Shown: positions 16,922 to 27,033 of the stretch, piece by piece
Numbering within the stretch: position 1 is the first letter of the stretch
Layout: each line of letters starts with the position of its first letter
Notes under the pieces: model-generated
What the model was told of the DNA's origin: nothing
Databases searched by the model: none
The model's input: only the letters and a program-made list of their open reading frames with translations
Program-made: the position numbers and the translations under genes
From: Methanobrevibacter sp.
GTDB lineage: Archaea > Methanobacteriota > Methanobacteria > Methanobacteriales > Methanobacteriaceae
Reading direction: 5' to 3'
Assembly (NCBI GenBank): GCA_017553445.1
Contig: JAFZMD010000007.1
Span: 1-35,917 of the forward strand
DNA: 35,917 nucleotides

Positions 16922-19900
16922 TTAATTTTTTCGTTTAATGCCGACACCTAAAAGTGCAAGAACCATAAGCAGTACTGCTAAAGGATTACCGGTAGCTTTG
17001 GCGTCCATTGGAACATTCTCTTTTACATGAGGATGTTCTGGAGTAACAGGAGTTACAGGAGTTACAGGAGTTACAGGAGTTACAGGAGCATCCGGAATTA
17101 CAGTGATAAATCCAGTACCGTTTGAAGGCAGGTAATAATTATCGCCGTCGAAACTGACATATACCGCGAATATACCATCATAATCATTTGGAACCGTCCA
17201 AGTAACACTGCCAACGCCATTAATGATTTCAACAACTTTAGTTGAACCATCCGGCAATTTAACAGTTACATTACCATTAAATTGAGATCCGTCACCTGTA
17301 GTCACCATAATAGGAATATTTACTTCTTCACCCGGTTTAACAGTCACATTACCGACGGTAATTGCAGTAGGAACTTTCTCAACAGCGACAATAGCTGTAC
17401 CGTTGGAAGGTAAATATCTGTCATTACCATCGAAAGTAGCATTCACAGGATAATCTCCTTCTTTGAAATCATAAGGAACGTTCCAGTCAACACTACCTGA
17501 GCCATTAACGATTTCCACAGTTTGATTAGAACCATCAGGCAATGTTACAGTAACATTACCATTAAATGGCACATCATCATCCGCAGTCACATTAATAGGG
17601 ATGTTGACTTCATCTCCAGGGTGTGCAGTAACATTATCCGCGCTAATATGAGTAGGCACTTGAATGACGGTGACATCAGCAGTACCATTGTTGTTGGTAT
17701 AGTTGGTTTCTATTTCAGCTATACTTACAGATGAATTTACCTGTTTTGTACCGATGAAGTTAGCGCGTGCAAGAATAGTCAATTTGCTTTCTTCGCCGCT
17801 TGCCAAATCTCCGATATACCAAACGCCCGTAGCAGGATCATAGCTTTGAATTGTGCTAGATGCCATCAGCATGTTTTCGGTTTCTTGGTAATTAACATTA
17901 CCCAAACTATCTGAAACATATTCAAATTCTTTAGGAATTATATTCACTACAGTAACTTCAGTTGCATTTCCAGGACCGTTATTGCGAACGGTAATAGTGA
18001 ATTCAACTATATCGCCATAATAAACCAGTGATTTGTCTACAGTGATGTTGAGCTGGACATCTATGAGAAGCACTGTAATGATTCCAGTAGCGTTGGAAGG
18101 CAGATAATAATCATTTCCCTCAAAAGTGAAAACATCACTATAATTACCGTCGTAATCATCAGGAATAGTCCAATAAATGTTTCCAGATCCATTGATGATT
18201 TCTACAGTCTGACGAGAACCATCAGGTAACACAACAGTAATATTGCCGTTAAACGGTAAATTATCATCTGCAGTCACAGTAACAGGAATAGTCACATTAT
18301 CACCAGGTGAAGCCGTGACATTACCTACAGTAATATGAGTAGGCACCCTTTCAACAGTGACACTACCAGTACCGTTGGAAGGTAAATACTTATTATTTCC
18401 TTCAAAAGTGGCGTTTACAGGATAAACACCCTCCTCGAAATCATCAGGAACAGTCCAAGGAACAACACCAGAACCATTAACAACATCAACAGGAACAGTA
18501 CTATTATCCGGCAAAGTCACATAAACAACACCATTAAACGCAACACCATCATCAGCAGTCACATTAATAGGGACAGTTACGTTATCGCCAGGATGAGCAG
18601 TAACATTTCCGACACTGATATGAGTAGGAATCAAAGTAACATTCACACTACCAGTACCGTTGGAAGGCAAGTAATTATCATCGCCGTCGAAAGTGGCGTT
18701 TACAGGATAAACACCCTCCCCGAAATCATCAGGAACAGTCCAAGGAACAACACCAGAACCATTAACAACATCAACAGGAACAGTACTATTATCCGGCAAA
18801 GTCACATAAACAACACCATTAAACGCAACACCATCATCAGCAGCCACATTAACAGAAATATTAACATCATCACCAGGATGAGCAGTGACATTGTCCACAC
18901 TGATATCAGTAGGGACTTTTGGAACAACTGTAACTGTACCGGTACCGTTGGAAGGTAAATACTTGTTATTTCCTTCAAAACTGGCGTTTACTGGATAGAC
19001 TCCATCATAACCGTCAGGAACAGTCCAAGGAACAACACCACTACCATTAACAACATCAACAGGAACAGTAGAATTATCCGGTAAAGTAAAGTTAATAACA
19101 CCATTGAACGCAACACCGCCATCAGCAGTCACATTAACAGAAATACTGATATTATCACCAGGACGACAGGTAACATTCTCAATGCTAATGTGGGTTGGAA
19201 TAGGAGTAACAGTCACACTACCAGTACCATTGGAAGGTAAATACCTACCATCACCTTCAAAAGCGGCATTTACAGGATAAACACCCTCCTCGAAATCATC
19301 AGGAACAGTCCAAGGAACAACACCACTACCATTAACAACATCAACAGGAACAGTACTATTATCCGGCAAAGTCACATAAACAACACCATTAAACGCAACA
19401 CCATCATCAGCAGCCACATTAACAGAAATATTAACATCATCACCAGGATGAGCAGTGACATTATCCACACCAACATGAGTTGGAATCGGAACCACAGTCA
19501 CAGTGCCAGTACCGTTGGAAGGCAAGTAATTGTTATTTCCTTCAAAACTGGCGTTTACAGGATAGACCCCATCATAACCGTCAGGAACAGTCCAAGGAAC
19601 AACACCACTACCGTTAACAATATCTACAGGAACCGTAGAATTATCCGGCAAAGTAAAGTCAATAACACCATTGAAAGGCTCACCATAATCCACAGTCACA
19701 TTAACAGAAATATTAATATCATCCCTAGGGTGACAAGTAATGTTTTCTATGCTAATGTGGGTTGGAATCGGTTTTACCGCAGTCACATTTGATTCGGCTG
19801 AAACATCCTCCAAGCCGGGACTGGATACGCTAACAAAGTTAGTGTAATTGCCCGCTTCAGTAATCTTAACACTGAATTTCAAAGTGGCATTGCCTGAAAC

Positions 19901-22900
19901 ACTAATGTTGTCATCATAAGTGAATTTGCCATTATCATAAGTCCAACCTTCAGAAATATCGAAAAGTTCTGAGAATGACTCATTCAAGATATCATTAACG
20001 ACAATATCAGTCAATGCACGGTCTCCAGTATTATTAACAAAGACAGTATACTCAACAGACCCATAAACATAAATCTCTGTATCGTTGACCGTTTTGGTAA
20101 CTGTCATGCCAGGTACACAAACGCGAGTTTCCTCGGATTCGGCAGAAACATCTTCCAAACCTTCAGAAGAAACAGTAACCTTATTTGTATAATTGCCTTT
20201 CTTGTTAATAGTAACAGTGAACACCAAAGTAGCATTTTCTCCGACAGGGATCAATCCGTCATAATTGAAGCCATTGGAATCGGAATCATACCACCAATCA
20301 TCAGAGATGGAATCCAGATCCAATTCGAAGGCATCCGGGAATTCATCATGAACAATAACCTCGATTAAATCACGGTCTCCAGTATTGGTAACAACGACAG
20401 TATACTCGACAGATTCGCCAACGTCAATTTCAGTGTCATTGACATGTTTGGTAACGTTCATAGACGGATCGTGAACACGAGTAACTTCAGATTCGGCAAC
20501 AGCTTCAGGCAAATCTCCTATGGTAATAGAAGCCACATTGGTATAATTGCCCGGTTTAGTAATTTTAACGCTGAACTCCAAAGTCAAACCATCATCCGGA
20601 ATATCGGAAAGTTGATATGTAAATACACCATCTTCATATTTCCAATTCTCGGAAATGGAACTTTCATCCAAAACAAAGGATTCGTTCAGCACATCGCGAA
20701 TTTCAATGAAATCGGCGCCAGTGCAATTAATGAAAATAGTATACATGACGGACTGATTTACATCAATTTCAGTATAATCAACCTTTTTGGTAATATTAGG
20801 TAAAACAATCACATCATCCTGTGCTGTTTTTTCTTCATCATTGAACTCACTGGAAATGTAATTGATGAATTGTCCCACTTCTGTAGTATTGAAATATACT
20901 TTGACAAGTGCGGATTCATTAACATCCAAATATTCCAAAATAAGGTCATATTCATCTATTTCTCCAACATCAGGAGAGTATTTTTGAACAGACCATATTC
21001 CAGTTTCATTTTCAATATGATCAAATATCAAACCATCATAACTATCTTCGCTTATCCAAATATCCTCCAATGGTCTGTCTCCAGTATTCGTCACATTAAT
21101 TAAAAATACAGCCTGATCTCCAAGATATATGGCCGGAATAACTGTTGTTTTATTAATAGTGTAATTTGGAGCATAAATTCTGACTTCTTCAGATTGAACT
21201 TCGGTAGAACAGGTAATATTTGAACTTATATTGATAGAATTGATATAAGTACCATTTTTAATTGCAACCAATGTTAAATTAAGCCATGTCCATTCATGAG
21301 GAGCTAATACATCGGTGTAATTAAAGGTATTGCCGTCTTTAATCCATTTATCCACATTATCAGACCAAGGGCTAATCATAACCTCATCAGGGTCAAAACC
21401 TTCAGGAACATTCTCAGTAACACTAATGTTACCTAGATATGCATCTCCAGTGTTATTAATGAGAATGGTAAAGTCAACCCAATTTCCAACATCAATAGGA
21501 GCATCAAGATCAAACTGATCAAGGCGTTTAGTGACATTCAATGCATCGATGACTTCAAATGTGTTCTCACTGAATATGTCAGTGTAATACTCGTCGTTGA
21601 AATGTCTGGCGTAAACCTTATACTCCCCAGCTTCAGGATTTTCGAATAGTAAAGGAACATTACCATAAATGCCTGTAATGTATTGGCCTTCTACCAGAGG
21701 TGCACCCAATACACCCTCATTGGAAGCATATATAGAACTGCCTAAAATACCTTCTCCACTATCTTCAGACATTGGGACAATCAAAACATCAACATATTGG
21801 GAATCTTCACGAGGATCCTGCCAAATGTAATCATCAGTTTTAACCTGTCCTGTTGCATTTTTAGGATGTATTAATCTGTTTGGAGTAGTTACATTTTCAA
21901 AAGCGCCATTTCTATAGCGTTCATAGGTAACATTCTGAAGCTGTATGTGGCTAACATTACCCGCAGCTAACTTTTCATTCATGAAATATGGAGAATCAGG
22001 TAAATCTCCACCATTCCAGATAGCATTGATGATATTATCATTACCTACAAGCGTGATATTTACAATGACATTGCTAGGATAATAGCTTACCGGCTCAATC
22101 ACACTAATGTTCAATTCAGATGAATTAGCCTGATTTTTACCGAATTCGGTATTTATTATATCAAGATAAGCATTCTTCTGAAGCCAAATAGCTGAAGCCC
22201 AAGATGCATTATTTCCATTGAAGTATGAATCCTCAATCGTTGCATGGTTACCACCATCACATATAGCAATTCCTCCGGCAAGATATGGGGCAAGATTATC
22301 TTCAAACCTGCAATTTGAAATTGTTGGATAAATATTTTCACCATCAACAATATAAGTTGCAGATAATAAAACTGCACCTGCACTGAAATAACCCATAGGC
22401 CCATCTCCAGAATATACTTCAACAGCTTTATTTCTAGTGAAGTTACATCCTGTCATGTTGAAATCCTTTTTAATATCAGCACATACCGCACCAGCAGTAC
22501 TTGCAGTATTTTCAGTGAAATTAGAATCATTAATTGTTAATTCAATCACCCGATATCCATAGATTGCACCACCCACATAGGTTGCGTTGTTTATGTAAAA
22601 GATACAATCCTTTACAACAGCCTGAGTATTCTCATGCAAATATATAGCACCACCAAAAAATGCAGAATTGTTAGTGAAATTGGAATTAGCGATATTCAAC
22701 TCACCATCATCCATTTTATAAATGGCACCGCCCATAGGAATTTGATTATCAATATCATATTCACCAAATTTAGCAGAGTTATTGGCAAAATTACAGTTAT
22801 TAATTCTGGTATCCCACTCCAAATACATAGCACCACCATTAAAAGCGGAGTTATTAGTGAAATTACAGTCATCTATAACTGCACTATCATAAAACCATAC

Positions 22901-24877
22901 AGCACCAGCACGATTCCCGGCATGATTACCAGTGAAATCACAACCAGCAACATGAGTATTCTCCCCATAGGAACCTATAGCACCAGCGTAAACACCAGCA
23001 CGGTTACCAGTGAAATTACAATTATCTATAATTCCATTATCAATCTCGAAATAAATAGCGCCTGAATGTGATTCAGCAGAATTATTAGTGAAATTACAGT
23101 TATTAACACCGATATTACCACTTTCAGCATATATGGCACCAGCATAAGCATTATCTGCAGTAGCAGAATTATTAGTGAAATTACAATAAGAAACAGTAAC
23201 ATGTTCCCCATTCACAAGAATAGCGCCGGCATATTTATTGGCAAAGTTATCAGTAAAATTACAATTACTAATACCAACATCATCACCAAAAACCCATATA
23301 GCACCTGCGTAACTATCATCTTCAGTAGCAGAATTATTATTGAAAATACAATTGTCTATATTTCCTTTCGAATTACCAAAATAAATAGCACCAGCAAAAC
23401 CATCAGCAGTGTTATTGAAGAAATAAGATTCCATGACTTTTCCACTTTCTCCGAGCCATGCGATAGCACCAGCATGATTCCCGGCATGATTATCAGTAAA
23501 ATTACAATTACTTATAATTCCATCAGATGCATACTCAGTAAAACGTACTGCACCGGTACTATTTTCAGCATAGTTATTGGTGAAATTACAATTGGTTATA
23601 TTACCCTCGAATCCGGACCATTGTATTGCCCCTGCATCAGCAGGAGAATCGTCAACAGTCCAGACATAGTTATCAGTGAAATTACAATTGATTAATTTTC
23701 CATACCATCCTTGCCATTCAATGGCACCACCATAAGCATATCCTATAAATGGAAGATTTTCATCATCATAGCAAGCAGAGTTATTGACGAAATTACAGTC
23801 TGAAACTATTACATCATCTGCCCAATCACCTACCTTTATAGCACCAGCATGAGTTCCAGTATTATTAGTGAAATTACAATAATTAACATGGACTTTAGAG
23901 GCCATAATCTCTAAAGTACCTGGAGATGCAAATTTTGAAATAGAGTAATCAAGAGTTCCTTTATTGTCATTGAAAATACAATAAGAAATCTTTGAATCTG
24001 AAGCATTAGAATTAAGTTTAATCGCTCCTGCAAAATTTGCAGTGTTATTGGTGAAATTACATTTAAGAACTGTTAAGTTATAACAATTACTGTCTATTGC
24101 ACCACCATTATTATTCGTATCGTCATTCAAATCAACGGTATTATCAGTGAAATTACAATTATAAAGGAATCCTTTATTAGGAATCACATTTTCTGAAGGA
24201 TTATCAGGATTATGAAATCCATAAGATATTGCGGCACCAAAACCTGCCTTATTATTCAAAAAGTTACAGTTTGTAATATTTGAATTATTTCCAGACACGT
24301 ATATTGCTCCACCCCTATCTGAATCAGCAGCATGATAATCCGCCCAATTAGCGGAATTATCTGTGAAATTGGATAAAATAATTTTTCCATCATTTCCCGC
24401 CAAATGGATAGCTCCACCACGTCCATTATTATAGTTATGTTGGAAATTACAATTCTCGATTGTACAGCTAGTAGCAGTTTCATTTACTAAAATAGCGCCC
24501 TTTGAATTTACAAAGTTTATATTCTGTAAAGTAACGCCAGAGCTAGCAATATTAAATATTTTAGCCGCATCAGCTCCATCAATTGTAATATTCTTACCTT
24601 CATCACCACGAATAGTGATTGTCTTATCTATAGGAATTCCATTAATAAAAGCATTATCATCATCTGTGTAAGTATAATTATTGTTTAACACAAGCTCATT
24701 TTCTGCATCACCAATATCCTGATTTAGTTGAGTAAAACTTAATTCATCAGCAGATAAAACATTATCATCACCCATTATTCCTAAAGTATTATCGGACAAA
24801 TCATCCGTTGCACTTACTACATTAACGCTTAAGATAAATATAATCGTTAGAATAATGACTAAGTATTTGCTTTTCGT
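16922..24877 (-). CDS. Giant adhesin-like surface protein (beta-helix, DUF11 and Ig-like repeats, C-terminal anchor)
   Basis: About 2651 residues from an ACG at 24875-24877, 4 nt after a perfect GGAGGTGA. This start yields the signal peptide (M)KSKYLVIILTIIFILSVN-VVSA; the next in-frame start (TTG, 24797-24799) would remove it. Residues about 100-920 are a right-handed beta-helix of ~25-residue turns with N/D-C-N-F-T-N-N-S-A and G-G/A-A-I motifs, like polymorphic outer-membrane proteins. About 1110-1700 holds five DUF11-type repeats (V-T-K-x-V-N-x-T-E-I ... T-N-T-G-D-R). Then come six Ig-like (Big_3_5-type) repeats, a sixth DUF11, two more Ig repeats, a (VTP)5 linker, and a tail with TGNP, a hydrophobic helix and KRKN. 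The beta-helix probably forms the outer tip and the repeats a stalk (inference). A TATA-like box lies at about 24949-24968. Adhesion is the expected role; the ligand is unknown. Confidence 0.85.
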   Translation of the reverse strand, partial: TKSKYLVIILTIIFILSVNVVSATDDLSDNTLGIMGDDNVLSADELSFTQLNQDIGDAENELVLNNNYTYTDDDNAFINGIPIDKTITIRGDEGKNITIDGADAAKIFNIASSGVTLQNINFVNSKGAILVNETATSCTIENCNFQHNYNNGRGGAIHLAGNDGKIILSNFTDNSANWADYHAADSDRGGAIYVSGNNSNITNCNFLNNKAGFGAAISYGFHNPDNPSENVIPNKGFLYNCNFTDNTVDLNDDTNNNGGAIDSNCYNLTVLKCNFTNNTANFAGAIKLNSNASDSKISYCIFNDNKGTLDYSISKFASPGTLEIMASKVHVNYCNFTNNTGTHAGAIKVGDWADDVIVSDCNFVNNSACYDDENLPFIGYAYGGAIEWQGWYGKLINCNFTDNYVWTVDDSPADAGAIQWSGFEGNITNCNFTNNYAENSTGAVRFTEYASDGIISNCNFTDNHAGNHAGAIAWLGESGKVMESYFFNNTADGFAGAIYFGNSKGNIDNCIFNNNSATEDDSYAGAIWVFGDDVGISNCNFTDNFANKYAGAILVNGEHVTVSYCNFTNNSATADNAYAGAIYAESGNIGVNNCNFTNNSAESHSGAIYFEIDNGIIDNCNFTGNRAGVYAGAIGSYGENTHVAGCDFTGNHAGNRAGAVWFYDSAVIDDCNFTNNSAFNGGAMYLEWDTRINNCNFANNSAKFGEYDIDNQIPMGGAIYKMDDGELNIANSNFTNNSAFFGGAIYLHENTQAVVKDCIFYINNATYVGGAIYGYRVIELTINDSNFTENTASTAGAVCADIKKDFNMTGCNFTRNKAVEVYSGDGPMGYFSAGAVLLSATYIVDGENIYPTISNCRFEDNLAPYLAGGIAICDGGNHATIEDSYFNGNNASWASAIWLQKNAYLDIINTEFGKNQANSSELNISVIEPVSYYPSNVIVNITLVGNDNIINAIWNGGDLPDSPYFMNEKLAAGNVSHIQLQNVTYERYRNGAFENVTTPNRLIHPKNATGQVKTDDYIWQDPREDSQYVDVLIVPMSEDSGEGILGSSIYASNEGVLGAPLVEGQYITGIYGNVPLLFENPEAGEYKVYARHFNDEYYTDIFSENTFEVIDALNVTKRLDQFDLDAPIDVGNWVDFTILINNTGDAYLGNISVTENVPEGFDPDEVMISPWSDNVDKWIKDGNTFNYTDVLAPHEWTWLNLTLVAIKNGTYINSINISSNITCSTEVQSEEVRIYAPNYTINKTTVIPAIYLGDQAVFLINVTNTGDRPLEDIWISEDSYDGLIFDHIENETGIWSVQKYSPDVGEIDEYDLILEYLDVNESALVKVYFNTTEVGQFINYISSEFNDEEKTAQDDVIVLPNITKKVDYTEIDVNQSVMYTIFINCTGADFIEIRDVLNESFVLDESSISENWKYEDGVFTYQLSDIPDDGLTLEFSVKITKPGNYTNVASITIGDLPEAVAESEVTRVHDPSMNVTKHVNDTEIDVGESVEYTVVVTNTGDRDLIEVIVHDEFPDAFELDLDSISDDWWYDSDSNGFNYDGLIPVGENATLVFTVTINKKGNYTNKVTVSSEGLEDVSAESEETRVCVPGMTVTKTVNDTEIYVYGSVEYTVFVNNTGDRALTDIVVNDILNESFSELFDISEGWTYDNGKFTYDDNISVSGNATLKFSVKITEAGNYTNFVSVSSPGLEDVSAESNVTAVKPIPTHISIENITCHPRDDINISVNVTVDYGEPFNGVIDFTLPDNSTVPVDIVNGSGVVPWTVPDGYDGVYPVNASFEGNNNYLPSNGTGTVTVVPIPTHVGVDNVTAHPGDDVNISVNVAADDGVAFNGVVYVTLPDNSTVPVDVVNGSGVVPWTVPDDFEEGVYPVNAAFEGDGRYLPSNGTGSVTVTPIPTHISIENVTCRPGDNISISVNVTADGGVAFNGVINFTLPDNSTVPVDVVNGSGVVPWTVPDGYDGVYPVNASFEGNNKYLPSNGTGTVTVVPKVPTDISVDNVTAHPGDDVNISVNVAADDGVAFNGVVYVTLPDNSTVPVDVVNGSGVVPWTVPDDFGEGVYPVNATFDGDDNYLPSNGTGSVNVTLIPTHISVGNVTAHPGDNVTVPINVTADDGVAFNGVVYVTLPDNSTVPVDVVNGSGVVPWTVPDDFEEGVYPVNATFEGNNKYLPSNGTGSVTVERVPTHITVGNVTASPGDNVTIPVTVTADDNLPFNGNITVVLPDGSRQTVEIINGSGNIYWTIPDDYDGNYSDVFTFEGNDYYLPSNATGIITVLLIDVQLNITVDKSLVYYGDIVEFTITVRNNGPGNATEVTVVNIIPKEFEYVSDSLGNVNYQETENMLMASSTIQSYDPATGVWYIGDLASGEESKLTILARANFIGTKQVNSSVSIAEIETNYTNNNGTADVTVIQVPTHISADNVTAHPGDEVNIPINVTADDDVPFNGNVTVTLPDGSNQTVEIVNGSGSVDWNVPYDFKEGDYPVNATFDGNDRYLPSNGTAIVAVEKVPTAITVGNVTVKPGEEVNIPIMVTTGDGSQFNGNVTVKLPDGSTKVVEIINGVGSVTWTVPNDYDGIFAVYVSFDGDNYYLPSNGTGFITVIPDAPVTPVTPVTPVTPVTPEHPHVKENVPMDAKATGNPLAVLLMVLALLGVGIKRKN
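17040..17088 (-). repeat. 9-bp tandem repeat encoding (VTP)5
   Basis: The plus-strand unit GGAGTTACA, with one variant copy (GGAGTAACA), runs about five times. It encodes a Val-Thr-Pro linker just before the membrane anchor of the giant adhesin. Near-perfect short tandem copies are prone to slippage, so linker length probably varies among strains. Confidence 0.75.
17090..19775 (-). repeat. Array of eight ~285-bp Ig-like repeats in the giant adhesin
   Basis: Eight copies ending in L-P-S-N-x-T-G lie at about 17112, 17399, 18089, 18371, 18655, 18941, 19225 and 19510, with one DUF11 domain inserted at about 17655-18060. Spacing within the array is 282-287 bp. Blocks at 18711-18905 and 19281-19475 are nearly identical at the DNA level with an offset of 570 bp, twice the unit. 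This shows a two-domain duplication. Confidence 0.85.
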
Positions 24878-24889
24878 TTTTTCACCTCC
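24875..24889 (-). promoter_or_regulatory. Ribosome-binding site and ACG start of the giant adhesin
   Basis: GGAGGTGA is the reverse complement of 24882-24889, followed by AAAA and then ACG (24875-24877). The 4-nt spacing equals that of the CobN-like gene (ATC) and the DUF1002 gene (ATG). Only this start includes the signal peptide. A GAGTAAA/TTTACTC inverted repeat (24914-24949) lies in the presumed leader upstream. Confidence 0.7.
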
Positions 24890-25083
24890 TTTTACAATGA
24901 ATTATTAAAAATTGAGTAAAATATACACAATGCAAAAAATAATTTACTCATTTATATGTATATAAAAGAAAATATAAAAATATTATGAAAAATTGAAAAA
25001 ATAATTAGATAAAAAAAGAGGAATTAAAAAAAATTAAAATAAAATAAAAAATGATTAATAAAGCATTTTTTCACAGATTACAA

Positions 25084-25500
25084 TCAATCTTCAAGGATTT
25101 TTTCCGTGATTTTAACGGCTGATGCAACCATTTCAGGACATATTTTCCTAAAAAGATTATTGTCTAAAGCGTATTTAACGCCTTCGGGAGTGCTGATGTC
25201 ACAACCAAGCAAGTCCCTGCAGATAAATGATTTATTTTCTTTTTTAAATTCGGCGAAAAACTTTTCTGAAAGCTCATTACAGACATTTTTATCTTCGCCA
25301 TACTTTAATCCTATGGCCATCAAGGCACCGGTGCATGCTCCGCAGACTTCCGCCTGGCGCATGCCGCTTCCAAAGCAGGCTGCGATTTTAAAGGCATCCT
25401 CTTTTGAAAGCCCGAATTCCTCACAAAAAACACTTAAAACGGCCTGGGAACATAAGTGCCCATTTTCAAATAAGTCTACAGCCTCATCAATACGGTTCAT
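25084..25500 (-). CDS. C_GCAxxG_C_C family protein (putative redox or metal-binding)
   Basis: 138 residues from the ATG at 25498-25500; an upstream in-frame TTG is less likely. It shows the family's cysteine pattern: GHLCSQAVLSVFC near residues 14-26, ACFGSGMRQAEVCGACTGALMAIG in the middle, then FICRDLLGCD and a final CPEMV. The spaced cysteines suggest a redox-active disulfide or a bound metal cluster; the biochemical role is unknown. No signal peptide or membrane helix. It is the last gene of an apparent minus-strand operon with the pirin and a 108-residue protein (gaps about 32 and 40 nt). Confidence 0.8.
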   Translation of the reverse strand: MNRIDEAVDLFENGHLCSQAVLSVFCEEFGLSKEDAFKIAACFGSGMRQAEVCGACTGALMAIGLKYGEDKNVCNELSEKFFAEFKKENKSFICRDLLGCDISTPEGVKYALDNNLFRKICPEMVASAVKITEKILED

Positions 25501-25540
25501 AATATCAATTATGAATACCAATGAATAAATAACTTTCTAA

Positions 25541-25867
25541 TCAAATCATTTTCCTGATTTCAGCCAGATTCTTTTCTATGAAATCCCTGTATTCTGGTTT
25601 GGCCAAAACCTTGAACTGTCCCTTTTTCGTTTTCTCAAAAGCCTCACCCATCATGGCCTGCAGGTCTTCAATGTCACTGGCCAGTATTACATCCAATTTA
25701 TTTCTCTGATTTGGAGTCAGATTGTCCATATGCTTTCGGATAGTTGATTCGAACTTGGAAACAATATTAGCATTTCTTTTAGCCATCCTTTCCAACATGA
25801 ATGCAGGCACCATTTTAAAGAGATGCGCATACTTTTCAATGTCTTCAGGCGTAATTTTATAATCCAT
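25541..25867 (-). CDS. Hypothetical helical protein in the pirin operon
   Basis: 108 residues, almost wholly helical and charged: ITPEDIEKYAHLFKMVPAFM, LERMAKRNANIVSKFESTIRKH, then FEKTKKGQFKVLAKPEYRDFIEKNLAEI. No cysteines, signal peptide or membrane segment. GGGATGAT precedes the ATG. It lies 32 nt after the pirin gene on the same strand, so co-transcription is likely. I do not recognise a family. Confidence 0.65.
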   Translation of the reverse strand: MDYKITPEDIEKYAHLFKMVPAFMLERMAKRNANIVSKFESTIRKHMDNLTPNQRNKLDVILASDIEDLQAMMGEAFEKTKKGQFKVLAKPEYRDFIEKNLAEIRKMI

Positions 25868-25899
25868 AGAATCATCCCCATCTAATGATTAATTATTCA

Positions 25900-26754
25900 T
25901 TATTTATTCTCATATTTTGCTTCCTGTTTGATGAATTCACCCTTTCTTAAATCTTCAAATGCCTGACTGAGCTCTTCATATGAGTTCATGACAATCGGTC
26001 CCTGCCAGGACACTGGTTCATTTAACTTTTCAGAGCACATGAAAAGAATTTCAACAGGACTTTTCCCCGCCTCTATTGTAACAGTATCACCGTCACCAAG
26101 CTTTGCTGCGGTCTTATCAGGAACGGTATCGCCACTGACAATCGCTTCGCCTTCAAGTGTAAAAACCATTGCGGATTTGTTCTCTCCAGGTACATCCAAT
26201 GTCAAAGACCCGTATGCATCGAGATGAATGTCATAGTAGTCCAGAGGAAGATATTTTCCCTGAATGCCTGAGTGTTTATTATAGTTTCCGGCAATCAAAC
26301 GGAGCCTTCCTGATTCAAGTTCAATCTCTTCAATTTCATCATTGATGACACCATGATAGAATGGTTCGGCTGTCATCTTATACTCTGCAGGAATATTCAG
26401 CCACAACTGCACTCCAAGCATTCTTTCTGCCGGCTGAGGCATTTCAGAGTGGAATGCACCTGACCCTGCAGTTAGCCACTGAGCTTCACCGTCTGATATT
26501 GACGCCTTTGTTCCCAAATGATCTTCGTGGACGATGCTTCCTTTTGAAAGAAACGTTACTGTTTCAATTCCCCTGTGGGGATGCATTGGAAAGCCTGCAG
26601 TATAGTCATCCGGATTTGTTGAATCAAATGCATCCAACATCAGAAACGGATCATAAACGTCAGTTGTCGTGTTTCCCAAAACCCTTACAAGACTTACTCC
26701 TGCACCGTCGGTTGTCCTGAAACCCTGCACCATGTTTTCTACCTTTCTCAACAT
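25900..26754 (-). CDS. Pirin family protein
   Basis: 284 residues, a double beta-barrel (cupin) protein. The metal-binding set of the N-terminal cupin is intact: His58 and His60 in MHPHRGIETVTF, His102 and Glu104 in GSGAFHSEMPQ. The C-terminal cupin (from about 170, YDIHLDAYGSLTLDVP) lacks the histidines, as usual. Bacterial pirins are Fe-binding proteins; some have quercetinase activity and others bind partner enzymes. The role in methanogens is unknown. GGTGG precedes the ATG by 4 nt. First gene of a likely three-gene minus-strand operon. Confidence 0.9.
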   Translation of the reverse strand: MLRKVENMVQGFRTTDGAGVSLVRVLGNTTTDVYDPFLMLDAFDSTNPDDYTAGFPMHPHRGIETVTFLSKGSIVHEDHLGTKASISDGEAQWLTAGSGAFHSEMPQPAERMLGVQLWLNIPAEYKMTAEPFYHGVINDEIEEIELESGRLRLIAGNYNKHSGIQGKYLPLDYYDIHLDAYGSLTLDVPGENKSAMVFTLEGEAIVSGDTVPDKTAAKLGDGDTVTIEAGKSPVEILFMCSEKLNEPVSWQGPIVMNSYEELSQAFEDLRKGEFIKQEAKYENK

Positions 26755-27033
26755 ATTTCCACCATCAAATTAGTTATGTATTACTACATCCTTGGATTGT
26801 ACTCATACATTAATATGTTAATCGAAAGTATTAAAGTATTAACTTCAAAAATGAATTTTAACATGACCGTTTTTAAGAAGCATTCCCAGATTAGACAAAT
26901 GGAATTGCTAAAATATAGCTTAAAGCAGAGAATATACCATAACCTCACAAATAAGATAATAGGACTTTATCAAATAACTATAAATAGTATCTAAAAGACA
27001 TATATACATAATTCATGATTTTTCGGTGATTTT

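Noticed and set aside
17090..19775. Regular repeats considered as a CRISPR array
   Set aside because: The unit is about 285 bp, in frame, and encodes Ig-like domains; there are no short identical repeats with unique spacers.
22634..23695. Long Ile/Thr/Ser-rich frames antisense to the giant adhesin
   Set aside because: They are complements of the Asn-rich beta-helix repeats, lack ribosome-binding sites and show no domain pattern.
26776..26994. 72-codon open frame upstream of the zinc-ribbon gene
   Set aside because: No ribosome-binding site, A/T-driven composition and no recognisable protein pattern; it is probably leader and promoter sequence.
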